Assembly: GCF_900090265.1 (NCBI RefSeq)
Contig: NZ_LT607752.1
Coordinates: forward strand, 1,488,001-1,552,000
Source of the DNA: Micromonospora rifamycinica
GTDB lineage: Bacteria; Actinomycetota; Actinomycetes; Mycobacteriales; Micromonosporaceae
Direction of reading: 5' to 3'
Length of the DNA: 64,000 nucleotides
A program made the position numbers and the translations under genes. Shown piece after piece: positions 29,014-37,632 of the stretch (positions are counted from its first letter, which is position 1; each line of letters begins with the position of its first letter). The notes beneath the pieces are model-generated. The model was given only the letters and a program-made list of their open reading frames with translations, was not told the DNA's origin and made no database searches.

Positions 29014-29059
29014 CCCGGGGCCGGTGGGCGGGGTTCGACTCCCACCCACCGGCCCCGGG
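29014..29059 (+). terminator. Hairpin terminator with 15-bp perfect arms
   Basis: CCCGGGGCCGGTGGG (29014-29028) pairs with CCCACCGGCCCCGGG (29045-29059), 35 bp after the CE1-like stop. Confidence 0.75.
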
Positions 29060-29154
29060 CAGGCTCTCCCCCGACCCCGGGTCGTCCGAACCGACCCCAC
29101 CGGTCACCCGATCCGCGAATTCGTCGTGGCCGATCGGCGATCCAGCGGCCAGAC

Positions 29155-29544
29155 ATGACTCTTGCTGCCATGATGGCGGACGTGGGAGCTGCGAAAACCA
29201 ATACGCCTGTCATCTCGCCGCTGGCCGGCGAGCCGATCAAACGCGCCGACGCGGAACGGCTCGCGGGGGTGCTGAAGGCCTTCGCCGACCCGGCCCGGCT
29301 GCGGCTGCTCAGCCTCATCCAGTCGGCCCCGGAGGGCGAGGCGTCCGTCACCGACCTCACCGCGCCGCTCGGCCTGTCCCAGCCGACGGTGAGCCATCAC
29401 CTGCGGATCCTCACCGAGGCCGGGCTGATCGAACGCGAGAAGCGCGGCGTCTGGGCGTACTACCGGACGGTGCCCGCCGCGATCAGCGCGATCGCCGACC
29501 TGTTGACCCCACCCCGCAAACGGGCCACCAAGAAGACCCGCTGA
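29155..29544 (+). CDS. ArsR-family transcriptional regulator
   Basis: 129 aa from ATG 29155; ATGs at 29170 and 29173 are alternatives, and no strong ribosome site precedes any of them. The winged helix reads LKAFADPARLRLLSLIQSAPEGEASVTDLTAPLGLSQPTVSHHLRILTEAGLIEREKRGVWAYYRTV. The metal-sensing ELCVCD motif of ArsR/SmtB is replaced by SVTDLTAPL with no Cys anywhere, so the signal is unlikely to be arsenite. The tail is Lys/Arg rich. It is a single gene convergent with the NTPase gene, and its target is not evident. Confidence 0.85.
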   Translation: MTLAAMMADVGAAKTNTPVISPLAGEPIKRADAERLAGVLKAFADPARLRLLSLIQSAPEGEASVTDLTAPLGLSQPTVSHHLRILTEAGLIEREKRGVWAYYRTVPAAISAIADLLTPPRKRATKKTR

Positions 29545-29571
29545 CGCCGGACGGTCGGCGGCCCACCGGGG

Positions 29572-32103
29572 TCAGGATCCGAAGGACCCGGCCCCCGGTT
29601 CCCAGCGGTACAGGTACACCGGGGTCTGCTCGGCCACCATCCGGGCGAGGTTCTGTCGGACCTCCCGCAGGTGCGGCGAGAAGACCTCCGGGTCGGCACC
29701 GCCCCAACGGGTGAAGATCCGCTCGGCCTCGGCATGCGTCCGGAGCGCCTCGGCGCGTCGGTTCAGCCGCCACAGGTGGCCGCTCAGGTTCGCCAGCACC
29801 GCGGCCAGGTCCAGCTCGAACACCACCGGATTGCAGTCGACGAGTTCCCGGTAGATCTCCTCCGACTCCGCAGTCGCCTTCACCGCCTCCTCCAGCCGGC
29901 CGGACTCGGCGTACCGGAGACCGAGCGTGTTCAACGTCAGGGCCAGTTCCGGTAGGTACACCGCCGGCTGTTCGTCGCTGAGCCGACGCCAGAGCCGCGC
30001 CGCGCGGCGCGCGGTCCGCAGGGCGGAGTCGGCCCGGCCCTGGTGCGCCTTGATGGCCGAGAGGTTGGTCAACGCGGCGGCCCGGCCGACCTCGCCGGCC
30101 GGCGACGGGGCGTCGGCGGAGAACAGCTTCACGCTGCGCCGGGCCGCCACCTCGGCCTCCGGGTGGCGGCCGACCTCGGCCAGCCGGATGCCGAGATTGT
30201 CGAGCGTCTCGGCGAGACGGAACCGGTACGCCGGGTCATCCCCGGCGAGGAAATCGAGGATCTCGACCGCCCGCTCGACGCTGGCCAGCGCCTCGGCGCT
30301 CCGGTTCACCGCGGCGAGCCGGTGACCCCGCAGGTGCAGCGCCCAGGCGAGCAGCACGGCGGTCGTCGGGCCGGGATCGGCGGCGCGCGCGGCCTCGGCG
30401 GCGGCCACCGCCCGGTCGAGGGCGGCCTGCGCCGCGTGCCGATCGCCGGCCCGGGCCAGCCGGCGACCGTAGTCGATGTGCAGCCGGGCCCGTTCGGCGT
30501 CGTCACCGCACCGGGGCAGCCGGTACTCGACCAGCCGGCCGGTGATGCGGCGGGCCACCAGGTCGAAGTCGGAATGCCGCCCCGGGGGGAGGTGCGGCTC
30601 GATCGCCGCCAGCAGTTCGACGTCCATGTCGGGCAGGTCGACGATCGTCGCCAGGACCGCACCACCGGCGGCGGTGGCGAGTGCCGGATCCGCCCGGAGC
30701 GCCGGCAGCAGCACCCTGGTCGCCACGTGCCGCCATTCGGTGGCCACCTCGCTGAGCACGGTCAGCGCCCGGGCCCGGACCCCGGCCGCCGTGGCCGGCT
30801 CCAGGTCCGCCGCCCGGAGCAGTGCCCGGGCGACACCGGCCGCCCAGGAACGGGGCGGGTGGCGGGACCACCAGTCGTGACCGGCCACGGCCAGCGCGAG
30901 ATACGCCTCGCCCCACCGGTCGGGCCGCAACGGTTCCAGCACGGACTCCTGGTCGTACGACGGATAGCAGGCGGTGTGGTCGGTCAGCAAGGCCCTGATC
31001 GTGGTCGGTTCGGCACCGGCGCAACGGAGGATCTCCCCCGCCGCGTCGTCCGCCACCGGGCCGGCCAGCGTCGCGGTCACCACGGCCAGATCGAGCTGTT
31101 GGGTCGGGCTGGTCGTCACCCCGGCCCGGCGCAGCTTCTGCCAGTGGGCGGTCTCCCGGCCGATCAGGTGGCCGTAGAGATCCACCAGACTGGACGGCGC
31201 GGTCGATCCGGCCAGCCGGCTGACGTCGACGGCGACCAGGGCGGCCAGCTGCACCGCCAGCGCGGTCCCGTACGCGGGATCGGTCAGCCGGGGCACCACC
31301 ACCTCGGCGGGCCGGGCATCCGGGAGCAGGCTGGCGAACCGGTCGACCGCCACCCGGAAGAGCCGCCGCCGGGCCTGCGGATCCGCCGCCAGCGGCGGCA
31401 ACGGGAACTCGTCGGCCGGCATACCGACCCCGGTCAGCCAGGAGCGCAACCCCGCCCACCAGTACCCCGGGGAACGGGCCAGCAGCAGCACCCGGACCTG
31501 TCCCCCGCCGTGCAGCAGCGGGTCGGTCAGGAGCGACGGCAACGCGCCGGCCGGCCAACGGTCGGCGTAGTCGACCACCACCAGCAGTGCGCCATCGTTG
31601 TCGGACCCGCCGGACGGACCGGATCGCGGCTCGGGCGTCAGGGGCTCACAGGACGCGTGCAACACCGTCCATCCGGCCTCCTGGGCGGTCGCCCCGACCC
31701 GGTCGGCGAGCCGGGTCTTGCCCTGGCCACCCGGGGCGTACATCAACCGCACCGACCTCAGGCCGGCGTGCGGCGGGTCGAGCCAGCGCCACAACGACCG
31801 TTGCTCGTCCTCGCGCCCCACGAAGGGCACCACCCGGTGACGCGGGTCGAGCAGCTCGGACAGTCGCAGGCTCTCCACCGCGCGCGGCACGCCACCGCCA
31901 GCGCCGGTCAGCCGGTAGGCCGGCGAGCCGATGAAGACATTTCCGTGGAAATAGCCGCTGATGCCGACACTGAAGGGCTCGGCCCACACCGGGCCGGTGT
32001 GCGAGACGACGTAGCCGGTCGGTAGGAACGGGTCGGTGCGGTCGGTGATCGCCTGATGCGGCGGATTCCGTGGAGCCGGACGCCACCAGCGGCCCGGGAT
32101 CAT
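29572..32103 (-). CDS. STAND-like P-loop NTPase with C-terminal TPR repeats
   Basis: 843 aa from ATG 32103, overlapping the upstream gene by 4 bp (ATGA). The N-terminus (about 40-66) has a short glycine-rich motif VGISGYFHGNVFIGSPA, then FVGREDEQRSLWRWL, Walker A YAPGGQGKTRLADR (123-136) and Walker B ALLVVVDYAD (about 172-181). A long helical region follows, and the last 300 residues are tetratricopeptide units (for example ALNTLGLRYAESGRLEEAVKATAESEEIYRELV). This is the plan of STAND signalling ATPases that oligomerise on ligand binding. No effector domain is fused, so the small membrane protein encoded upstream may be the output partner. Target unknown. Confidence 0.75.
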   Translation of the reverse strand: MIPGRWWRPAPRNPPHQAITDRTDPFLPTGYVVSHTGPVWAEPFSVGISGYFHGNVFIGSPAYRLTGAGGGVPRAVESLRLSELLDPRHRVVPFVGREDEQRSLWRWLDPPHAGLRSVRLMYAPGGQGKTRLADRVGATAQEAGWTVLHASCEPLTPEPRSGPSGGSDNDGALLVVVDYADRWPAGALPSLLTDPLLHGGGQVRVLLLARSPGYWWAGLRSWLTGVGMPADEFPLPPLAADPQARRRLFRVAVDRFASLLPDARPAEVVVPRLTDPAYGTALAVQLAALVAVDVSRLAGSTAPSSLVDLYGHLIGRETAHWQKLRRAGVTTSPTQQLDLAVVTATLAGPVADDAAGEILRCAGAEPTTIRALLTDHTACYPSYDQESVLEPLRPDRWGEAYLALAVAGHDWWSRHPPRSWAAGVARALLRAADLEPATAAGVRARALTVLSEVATEWRHVATRVLLPALRADPALATAAGGAVLATIVDLPDMDVELLAAIEPHLPPGRHSDFDLVARRITGRLVEYRLPRCGDDAERARLHIDYGRRLARAGDRHAAQAALDRAVAAAEAARAADPGPTTAVLLAWALHLRGHRLAAVNRSAEALASVERAVEILDFLAGDDPAYRFRLAETLDNLGIRLAEVGRHPEAEVAARRSVKLFSADAPSPAGEVGRAAALTNLSAIKAHQGRADSALRTARRAARLWRRLSDEQPAVYLPELALTLNTLGLRYAESGRLEEAVKATAESEEIYRELVDCNPVVFELDLAAVLANLSGHLWRLNRRAEALRTHAEAERIFTRWGGADPEVFSPHLREVRQNLARMVAEQTPVYLYRWEPGAGSFGS

Positions 32104-32453
32104 CGGGGTCGGCGGTGGATGCCGCTGATGCCCACACCACCGTCGGTCTCGACATCACCGGTCGCGGAGGCGCTCATCGGGGTGTCGTCGTCGGCCGGAG
32201 CGTCGATCCCGGAGACGCCGTACCCGTGACGGGTGGTCGTCACCCGGCCTGTTTTCTCGGCCCGCAGGCCCGGTCGGGTCGGGGCCAGGGCGGCCCACAG
32301 GGCCACGCCGACCCCGGCGACGGCGGCCACCGCGGACACCGCCGTGGCGACCAGGTCGGCCGTGTCAGCGCGCAGGACGACGAACGACAGCGCCAGGACG
32401 GCGACGAGCGCGCCGGTGACCAGCAGCACCATCCGACGGGACGACCTCAACAC
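32100..32453 (-). CDS. Small two-TM protein coupled to the NTPase
   Basis: 117 aa from GTG 32453, just after a strong GAGGAGGT; the frame is open to 32513, so GTG 32510 is an alternative. Two hydrophobic helices (MVLLVTGALVAVLALSFVVL and LVATAVSAVAAVAGVGVALWAAL) are followed by a polar C-terminal tail of about 60 residues. The tail contains two short motifs, GVSGI and GISGI, echoed by GISGY at the start of the partner NTPase. The ATGA overlap means fixed stoichiometry with that NTPase. No known family is recognised. Confidence 0.65.
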   Translation of the reverse strand: MLRSSRRMVLLVTGALVAVLALSFVVLRADTADLVATAVSAVAAVAGVGVALWAALAPTRPGLRAEKTGRVTTTRHGYGVSGIDAPADDDTPMSASATGDVETDGGVGISGIHRRPR

Positions 32454-32592
32454 CGACCTCCTCGCAGCGCGGGCGCTGCCACCCGGGAACGTCACCCGGT
32501 CGCCTGTCACCAAGCGTAGGGTCGCCCGGCCGGCCGCCGACCGTCCTGCCGGCTATCCGACATGGACGGTGCCGCCGGCCGGGCCGCAACAC

Positions 32593-32901
32593 TCAGTCGG
32601 CGGGGCGCGACGGTACGCCGAGCGCGGCGCACGCCTGCTCGTACATCCGGACCACCTCGCGGCGGATCTCGGCCCGCTCGGTGAGCCGGTGGGCGAACGG
32701 GATCCGCACCGGCACCTCAAGGTCGTCGAGGGTGACGGCGAAGTCCATCCCGTCGGCGTCCAGGCCGGTCACCCGCGCCCGGGTCGCCGCCGGGCAGCCG
32801 CCGAGGGCACGGCAGATCAGCAGCGAGTCCCCGGCGTGGTCGTCGTTCATGTGCCGGCTGACCGCGTGGACGACGTCGGCGTCGAACGGCTGCCCGGTCA
32901 C
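32593..32901 (-). CDS. DUF2470 heme-utilisation domain protein
   Basis: 102 aa from GTG 32901, overlapping the heme oxygenase stop by 4 bp. FDADVVHAVSRHMNDDHAGDSLLICRALGG is the N-terminal signature of the DUF2470 domain, which forms the C-terminal half of HugZ-type heme-degrading proteins, and VTGLDADGMDFAV and VRIPFAHRL follow. It stands alone, without the FMN-binding split barrel. It is the last gene of the hmu operon, so a role in heme binding or iron release is likely. Confidence 0.85.
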   Translation of the reverse strand: MTGQPFDADVVHAVSRHMNDDHAGDSLLICRALGGCPAATRARVTGLDADGMDFAVTLDDLEVPVRIPFAHRLTERAEIRREVVRMYEQACAALGVPSRPAD

Positions 32902-33575
32902 GCCACCGCCTCCGGCATCCCCGGGCCGTCCGGCACGTGCCCGGCCAGGGCGGTGAAGACCGCCATGTTGTGCCGGTAGGCCACCAGCACCTCGTCCAGC
33001 AGCGCCGCCTCGTCGGCCGGGCTCAGCGGCAGGGCGTCCAACCGCGCCCGGTACGCGTCCTTGTACGCCGTGGGCCGGGGGATCCGGTCGAAGGTGTAGA
33101 AGGCCACCCCCGCCTGCCCGGTCAGCCCGTACCGTCGGGCCACCGCCCGTCCGATGTACAGCCCCCCGGAAAGGTCGCCCAGGTAGCGGGTGTAGTGGTG
33201 GGCGATGAAACGCACCGGGGACGTGCCGCCCACGGTCCGGATCCGGTCGGCGTAGGCGACCGTCGTCGGGTGCGGCGTGGTGCGCGACGCCCAGTCCGGT
33301 CCGGCCAGGTGGATCAGGTCCGCCTCCAGGGCGGGCAGCCGGGTCAACGCGTCGTCGACGAACCCACCCGCGACCGGATCGTCGCGCATCGCCTCGGCGG
33401 CCGACTCCAACGCCTGGTACAGGGCATGGTGCTGCACCACCAGGTCGAGGTAGCCGGCCAGGTCCAGCTCGCCGCCGACCAGCGCGGTGACGTAGCGCTG
33501 GCTCTCGGCGGCGGCATGGACCTCCTGGCTGGCGGCCCGGAGCCGGGCCGAGAACGGCAGGGGTGGGGTGTCCAT
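32898..33575 (-). CDS. hmuO: Heme oxygenase (biliverdin-producing, HmuO type)
   Basis: 225 aa from ATG 33575 behind GGAGGAATAG. The proximal heme ligand is His20 in RLRAASQEVHAAAES, and the distal helix holds RYLGDLSGGLYIGRAV with the flexible GDLSGG. The family opens heme to biliverdin, CO and ferrous iron with electrons from a reductase. The gene follows hmuV directly and so links uptake to iron release in the cytoplasm. Confidence 0.95.
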   Translation of the reverse strand: MDTPPLPFSARLRAASQEVHAAAESQRYVTALVGGELDLAGYLDLVVQHHALYQALESAAEAMRDDPVAGGFVDDALTRLPALEADLIHLAGPDWASRTTPHPTTVAYADRIRTVGGTSPVRFIAHHYTRYLGDLSGGLYIGRAVARRYGLTGQAGVAFYTFDRIPRPTAYKDAYRARLDALPLSPADEAALLDEVLVAYRHNMAVFTALAGHVPDGPGMPEAVA

Positions 33576-34466
33576 CTATTCCTCCGTGACGGGGGTGTTC
33601 CGGGTCGGACCCCGGCGGCGGGGGACGACCAGCGGCAGGTGGGTGTCCGGGTGCGGCACGACCTCGATGTCGTGCCGGTAGACCTCGCTGAGCAGGGGCG
33701 CGGTCAGCACCGTGCCGGGGGGTCCGGTGGCCCGTACCCGGCCCTCGGCGAGCAGGGTGATCCGGTCCGCGTACGCCCCGGCCAGGGCGAGGTCGTGCAG
33801 CACCACCACGACGGCGTCGCCGGCCTCGGCCCGCTCCCGGGCGATACGCATAACCAACTCCTGGTGGTGCAGGTCGAGGGCGGCGGTCGGTTCGTCGAGC
33901 AGCAGTACCCCGGTCTGCTGGGCCAGCACCCGGGCCAGTGCCACCCGGGCCTGCTCGCCGCCGGAGAGCGACGGGTGGGGCCGGGTGGCGAACCGGATCA
34001 CGTCACAGCGTCGCATGGTCTCGGCGACCACCGCATCGTCGTGGGCCTCCTCCGGGCGACCGGCCCAGGGGGAACGACCCATCCGGACCACCTCGACCAC
34101 CGCGAAGGGGAAACTCAGGACACTGTGCTGGGTCAGCACCGCCCGGCGCATCGCCAGCTCCACGGCCGACCACTCGGCCAGCGGACGACCGTCGACCTCG
34201 ACCGTCCCGGCGGCGAGCGGCAGGTCACCGCTGACGGCGGCCAGCAGGGTGGACTTGCCGGCGCCGTTCGGCCCCACCAGGGCGTGCAGTTCACCGGCGC
34301 GGACCCCGAGGTCGACCCGGTCGAGCACCGCTCGGCCGGCGCGCTCGACCCGGACCCCGGTGGCCCGGATCCGGGTGCCGCCCGGCACCGGGGCGGTCGG
34401 CACCCGGGCGGCCGTCCGGGCTCCGAGCAGCCGCAGCGGCCCCCGTCGCCGACGTACGTTCACCAC
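33576..34466 (-). CDS. hmuV: Hemin ABC transporter ATPase HmuV
   Basis: 296 aa from GTG 34466 behind GAGGGGGG; GTG 34463 is the next codon. Motifs: Walker A GPNGAGKST, Q-loop LTQHSVL, signature LSGGEQARVALARVL, Walker B VLLLDEPTAALD and H-loop VVLHDLALA. The order hmuT-hmuU-hmuV and the heme oxygenase next door point to hemin rather than siderophore or cobalamin import. An N-terminal Arg-rich extension of about 20 residues precedes the domain. Its stop codon abuts the heme oxygenase ATG. Confidence 0.93.
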   Translation of the reverse strand: MVNVRRRRGPLRLLGARTAARVPTAPVPGGTRIRATGVRVERAGRAVLDRVDLGVRAGELHALVGPNGAGKSTLLAAVSGDLPLAAGTVEVDGRPLAEWSAVELAMRRAVLTQHSVLSFPFAVVEVVRMGRSPWAGRPEEAHDDAVVAETMRRCDVIRFATRPHPSLSGGEQARVALARVLAQQTGVLLLDEPTAALDLHHQELVMRIARERAEAGDAVVVVLHDLALAGAYADRITLLAEGRVRATGPPGTVLTAPLLSEVYRHDIEVVPHPDTHLPLVVPRRRGPTRNTPVTEE

Positions 34467-34506
34467 GGTCCCCCCTCGGATGTGCGGGGCGGGGTGCCGG
34501 CGGCGC

Positions 34507-35604
34507 TCACGCCCACCCGCCGGCACGGTCCCGGGTGCGGCGCAGCAGCCAGAAGAAGGCGGGGCCGCCGACCAGCGCGGAGAGCACCCCCAGCGGCAGC
34601 TCCTGGTAGTCGACGAGGGTCCGGGCGGCGAGGTCGGCGACGACGACGACGATCGCGCCGCCGAGCGCGCTGGCCGGCAGCAGCAGCCGGTGTCCGGGGC
34701 CGGCGACCATCCGGACCAGGTGGGGCACGACCAGGCCGACGAAGCCGATGATGCCGGTGAAGGCGACCGCCGCCGCGCCGAGCAGCGCGGTGACCACGAT
34801 CATCCGGACCCGCAGCCGTTCCACGTCGACCCCGAGGTGGCGCGCGGAGCGTTCGCCCAGGGCGAGCAGGTCGAGCCGGCGGGCGTCGGCGAGGGTGGCG
34901 AGCAGCCCGACCGCCAGGCAGGGCGCGGCCAGCGCGACCGCCGACCAGTTCGCCTGGGCCAGGCTGCCGAGGTTCCAGAACGCGATGGCCTGCACACCCG
35001 ACTCGTCGGCGACGAACATCAGCAGCCCGATGGCGGCCCCGGCGACGGCGTTGACCGCGACCCCGGTGAGCACCAGGGTGACCACCTCGGTCCGGCCGCC
35101 GGAGCGGGCCAGCAGGTAGACCAGCCAGGTGGTGGCGAGGCCCCCGGCGAACGCGGCGGCGGGCACCGTCCAGCCACCGAGGACGGTGACACCGGTGACG
35201 ATGGCCAGTGCCGCTCCGACCGCCGCGCCCGCCGAGACGCCGATGACGCCCGGCTCGGCCAGCGGATTGCCGAACACCCCCTGCATCACCGCACCGGCGC
35301 AGCCGAGCGCGGCGCCGACCACGGCGGCGAGCGCGACCCGGGGGAAGCGGACCAGCCACAGCGCGCTCTCACCGTGCACGGCGGCGGGCCGGGGGCCGAC
35401 ATCCAGGCCGAGGCGGTGCAGCACCGAGCCGAGCACCTCCGCCGGGCTGACCGCCACCTGCCCCCGCCCGGCGGCGACCAGGGCGACCAGCAGCAGGGCG
35501 GCGGAGAGCCCGGCGAGCAGGACCGGTCCGCGCCGTACCCGACGGCGGCCGTCGCGACCGGCGGTGGTGTCCCCGGTGGCCGGTCGGGTGTCGGTGGCGG
35601 TCAT
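34507..35604 (-). CDS. hmuU: Hemin ABC transporter permease HmuU (FecCD family)
   Basis: 365 aa from ATG 35604, overlapping the hmuT stop by 4 bp. About ten hydrophobic helices are visible. VRFPRVALAAVVGAALGCAGAVMQGVFGNPLAEPGVIGVSAGAAVGA and GFVGLVVPHLVRMVAGPGHR are FecCD signatures, the second being the site that contacts the ATPase. It is the dimeric membrane channel for heme taken from HmuT. Confidence 0.95.
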   Translation of the reverse strand: MTATDTRPATGDTTAGRDGRRRVRRGPVLLAGLSAALLLVALVAAGRGQVAVSPAEVLGSVLHRLGLDVGPRPAAVHGESALWLVRFPRVALAAVVGAALGCAGAVMQGVFGNPLAEPGVIGVSAGAAVGAALAIVTGVTVLGGWTVPAAAFAGGLATTWLVYLLARSGGRTEVVTLVLTGVAVNAVAGAAIGLLMFVADESGVQAIAFWNLGSLAQANWSAVALAAPCLAVGLLATLADARRLDLLALGERSARHLGVDVERLRVRMIVVTALLGAAAVAFTGIIGFVGLVVPHLVRMVAGPGHRLLLPASALGGAIVVVVADLAARTLVDYQELPLGVLSALVGGPAFFWLLRRTRDRAGGWA

Positions 35605-36614
35605 CGCGGGCTCCGGCAGTGCAGCGCGTCGGCCAGTGCCCGCACCACCCGCCCGGAGCGGGTGCCGAAGGTGAGCAGGACGCCGTCGTCCATGTCGACG
35701 ACCCGGCGGGCGGCCCCGGCCGGGGTCTGCCCCACCCCGGGGAGCCTGAGCAGGCCGTCGACGCCGCCGACGGACTCCAGCCCACCGCTCATCACCAGCA
35801 GCACGTCCGGGGCCGCGTTGATCAGGCCCTCGCTGGTCAGCGGGCGGAACTTCGCCAGGCCGATCGCGCTGCCGGCGTCCACCCCTCCGGCCGCCTCGAT
35901 CATCGCGTCGGAACCGGCCCCCTGCCCGCCGATCAGGTAGACCCCGGCGGTGCCGCGCAGATAGAGGAAGGCGACACGGGGGGCCGGACCGTCGGGCACC
36001 CCGGCGCGGGCCGCGGCGGTCTCCCCCTCGATCCGGGTGACCAGCCGGTCGCCGGCCGGGCCGACGCCGAGCGCCGCCGCGATGGCCCGGACGTGCCCGG
36101 GCACGGCGTCGAGGGTCTGCTCGGCGGCGACCAGGACCACCGGGATACCGGCGGCGCGCAGTTGCCGCAGTGTCTCGGGTGGACCGATGCTGTCGTCGGC
36201 GACGACCACCGTGGGGGCGAGGGCGAGCACCGCCTCGGCGGACAGGTCGTGCCCGGCCGGGGTGACCACGGGCAGGTGTGCCGCGGCCGGGAAGGTGGTG
36301 GAGGTGTCCCGGCCGACGACGTTGCCGCCGAGGCCGAGGCTGAACACGATCTCGGCGATCGAGCCGTAGAGGTTGACCGGCAGGATGCGCGCGGCGTCGG
36401 TGACCGTGGTAGCGACGCCGTCGGTGGAGGTGACGGTGACCGGCAGGGCCGGGGTGGGGGCCGGGTCCAGCGGGGTCACGTCGGTGTCGGGCAGGGTGGC
36501 GGTGACCGGGCCGCAGGAGGTCGGGGCCGACCGCGCCTCGGCCGCCGGGTCGGTGCAGCCGACCAGGGCGCCGGCGAGCAGCACCAGGACGAGCGGCAGC
36601 GCACGCGGGGTCAC
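35601..36614 (-). CDS. hmuT: Hemin-binding lipoprotein HmuT
   Basis: 337 aa from GTG 36614, overlapping the upstream surface-protein stop by 4 bp. The leader LPLVLVLLAGALVGC ends in a lipobox (LVGC), so the protein is anchored outside the membrane. The rest is a cluster A-III binding protein: ARILPVNLYGSIAEIVFSLGLGGNVVGRDTST, ALAPTVVVADDS, and the C-lobe GGVDAGSAIGLAKFRPLTSEGLINAAPDVLLVMSGGLESVGG, close to HmuT of corynebacteria. It passes heme from surface proteins to HmuU. Confidence 0.93.
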   Translation of the reverse strand: MTPRALPLVLVLLAGALVGCTDPAAEARSAPTSCGPVTATLPDTDVTPLDPAPTPALPVTVTSTDGVATTVTDAARILPVNLYGSIAEIVFSLGLGGNVVGRDTSTTFPAAAHLPVVTPAGHDLSAEAVLALAPTVVVADDSIGPPETLRQLRAAGIPVVLVAAEQTLDAVPGHVRAIAAALGVGPAGDRLVTRIEGETAAARAGVPDGPAPRVAFLYLRGTAGVYLIGGQGAGSDAMIEAAGGVDAGSAIGLAKFRPLTSEGLINAAPDVLLVMSGGLESVGGVDGLLRLPGVGQTPAGAARRVVDMDDGVLLTFGTRSGRVVRALADALHCRSPR

Positions 36615-37438
36615 GGGGTGCTCCGGCGGTGGCGACGGCGGCGCAGGCCGGTGAGCAGCACCGCCCCGAGCACGGGTACGACCAGCACGGCGAGCCACCA
36701 GCGGCCGGTGTCGGAGGCGGCGCTGACCCGGGTCACCTGCGCCTGGTCGCCGGCATCGGCCGGGTCCGCCGGGTCGCCGGTGCCGGCAGGGGCGACGGCG
36801 GTGGCCGACGCCGGTGTGCCGCCGGTGGGCGTGCCGGCCGCGCCGGTCGGGGCCGCCGCCGGTGGGGTGGTCCGGGCGGCACCCCCGGTGGTCGCCGGGG
36901 CGGCGGTGGCCGGGGTACGGGTCGGTGCGGGCGCTGCGGCGGCGGCGAAGGTGACCGGCACCCGGACATCCTGCGAGCGGTCGGCGGTGCGGGTGTGGTC
37001 GGCGCGGGAGGCGACCACGCACCGGCTGACGGTGCAGTCGATCGTGCCGATGCGGGGGTTCACGGTGAGGGTCACCCGGAACGAGCCGCCCGGGCCGTAG
37101 GGGACGGCCAGTCCCTCCCCGTAGGAGGGTGGGTCGGACGAGATCCAGTGCGACGCGCCGGTGCTGCCGGTGGTGTCGGCCCCACCGCCGCACGGGCTGG
37201 GGGCGGCCCCGGCGCCGTTGTCCACGCAGAACGCGACATAGATGCCCTTGGTGACGTCGTACCCGTTGCCGGTGACGGTCACCGTCGCCCCGGTGCGGGA
37301 CACCCCGCTGGTGGGGGTGGCGGTGAGGGTCTGCCCGGCGGCGCCCCGCCCGGTCCCGGCGTGGGCCGGCGTCGACCCCACGCCGATACTGACAGTGATC
37401 GCGGCGACGGTCAGGATGGCGCGAGGCAGTGCCCGCAT
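36611..37438 (-). CDS. Iron-regulated surface protein, one Ig-like domain, C-terminal anchor
   Basis: 275 aa from ATG 37438 behind GGGAGGAG; an in-frame extension to 37474 is unlikely because the ribosome site fits 37438. Signal peptide AILTVAAITVSIGVGSTPAHA. One Ig/IPT-like domain (LTATPTSGVSRTGATVTVTGNGYDVTKGIYVAFCVDNG ... IDCTVSRCVVASRADHTRTADRSQDVRVPVTF) matches the second domain of the HtaA fusion encoded across the promoter. A Pro/Ala/Thr linker leads to a TM helix (WWLAVLVVPVLGAVLLTGL) and RRRRHRR tail. Cys pairs are shared between the two proteins. It probably relays heme at the cell surface, like HtaB/HtaC. Confidence 0.8.
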   Translation of the reverse strand: MRALPRAILTVAAITVSIGVGSTPAHAGTGRGAAGQTLTATPTSGVSRTGATVTVTGNGYDVTKGIYVAFCVDNGAGAAPSPCGGGADTTGSTGASHWISSDPPSYGEGLAVPYGPGGSFRVTLTVNPRIGTIDCTVSRCVVASRADHTRTADRSQDVRVPVTFAAAAAPAPTRTPATAAPATTGGAARTTPPAAAPTGAAGTPTGGTPASATAVAPAGTGDPADPADAGDQAQVTRVSAASDTGRWWLAVLVVPVLGAVLLTGLRRRRHRRSTP

Positions 37439-37486
37439 CAGGCTCCTCCCATGACGGATCGGGCCGGCTGCCACACCGACCGTAGT

Positions 37487-37505
37487 TAAGGTTTGCCTAA
37501 CCTAA
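37487..37505. promoter_or_regulatory. DtxR/IdeR iron box, leftward operon
   Basis: TAAGGTTTGCCTAACCTAA matches the degenerate 19-bp consensus TWAGGTWAGSCTWACCTWA at 18 of 19 positions. It lies 49 bp before the ATG at 37438, so iron-loaded DtxR/IdeR should repress the 37438-32593 hmu operon. Confidence 0.85.
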
Positions 37506-37577
37506 GCGACTGATCCGCTGTTCACAAGAGGTTCTTCGGCCCAAGATCTTCGGCCGCTTTGCCGGATGCCGCAGTAG

Positions 37578-37596
37578 TTAGGTTTGCCTAACCTCA
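37578..37596. promoter_or_regulatory. DtxR/IdeR iron box, rightward operon
   Basis: TTAGGTTTGCCTAACCTCA matches the same consensus at 17 of 19 positions, 37 bp before the ATG at 37633. The two boxes are 91 bp apart, one for each divergent transcript. Confidence 0.85.
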
Positions 37597-37632
37597 ACCA
37601 CTGTCCGTATTGGGCACCACAGAGGGAGCAGC

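Noticed and set aside
29029-29045. T-loop-like sequence GGGTTCGACTCCC
   Set aside because: It looks like a tRNA T-arm, but it is the loop of the 29014-29059 terminator and there is no D-arm, anticodon arm or acceptor stem around it.
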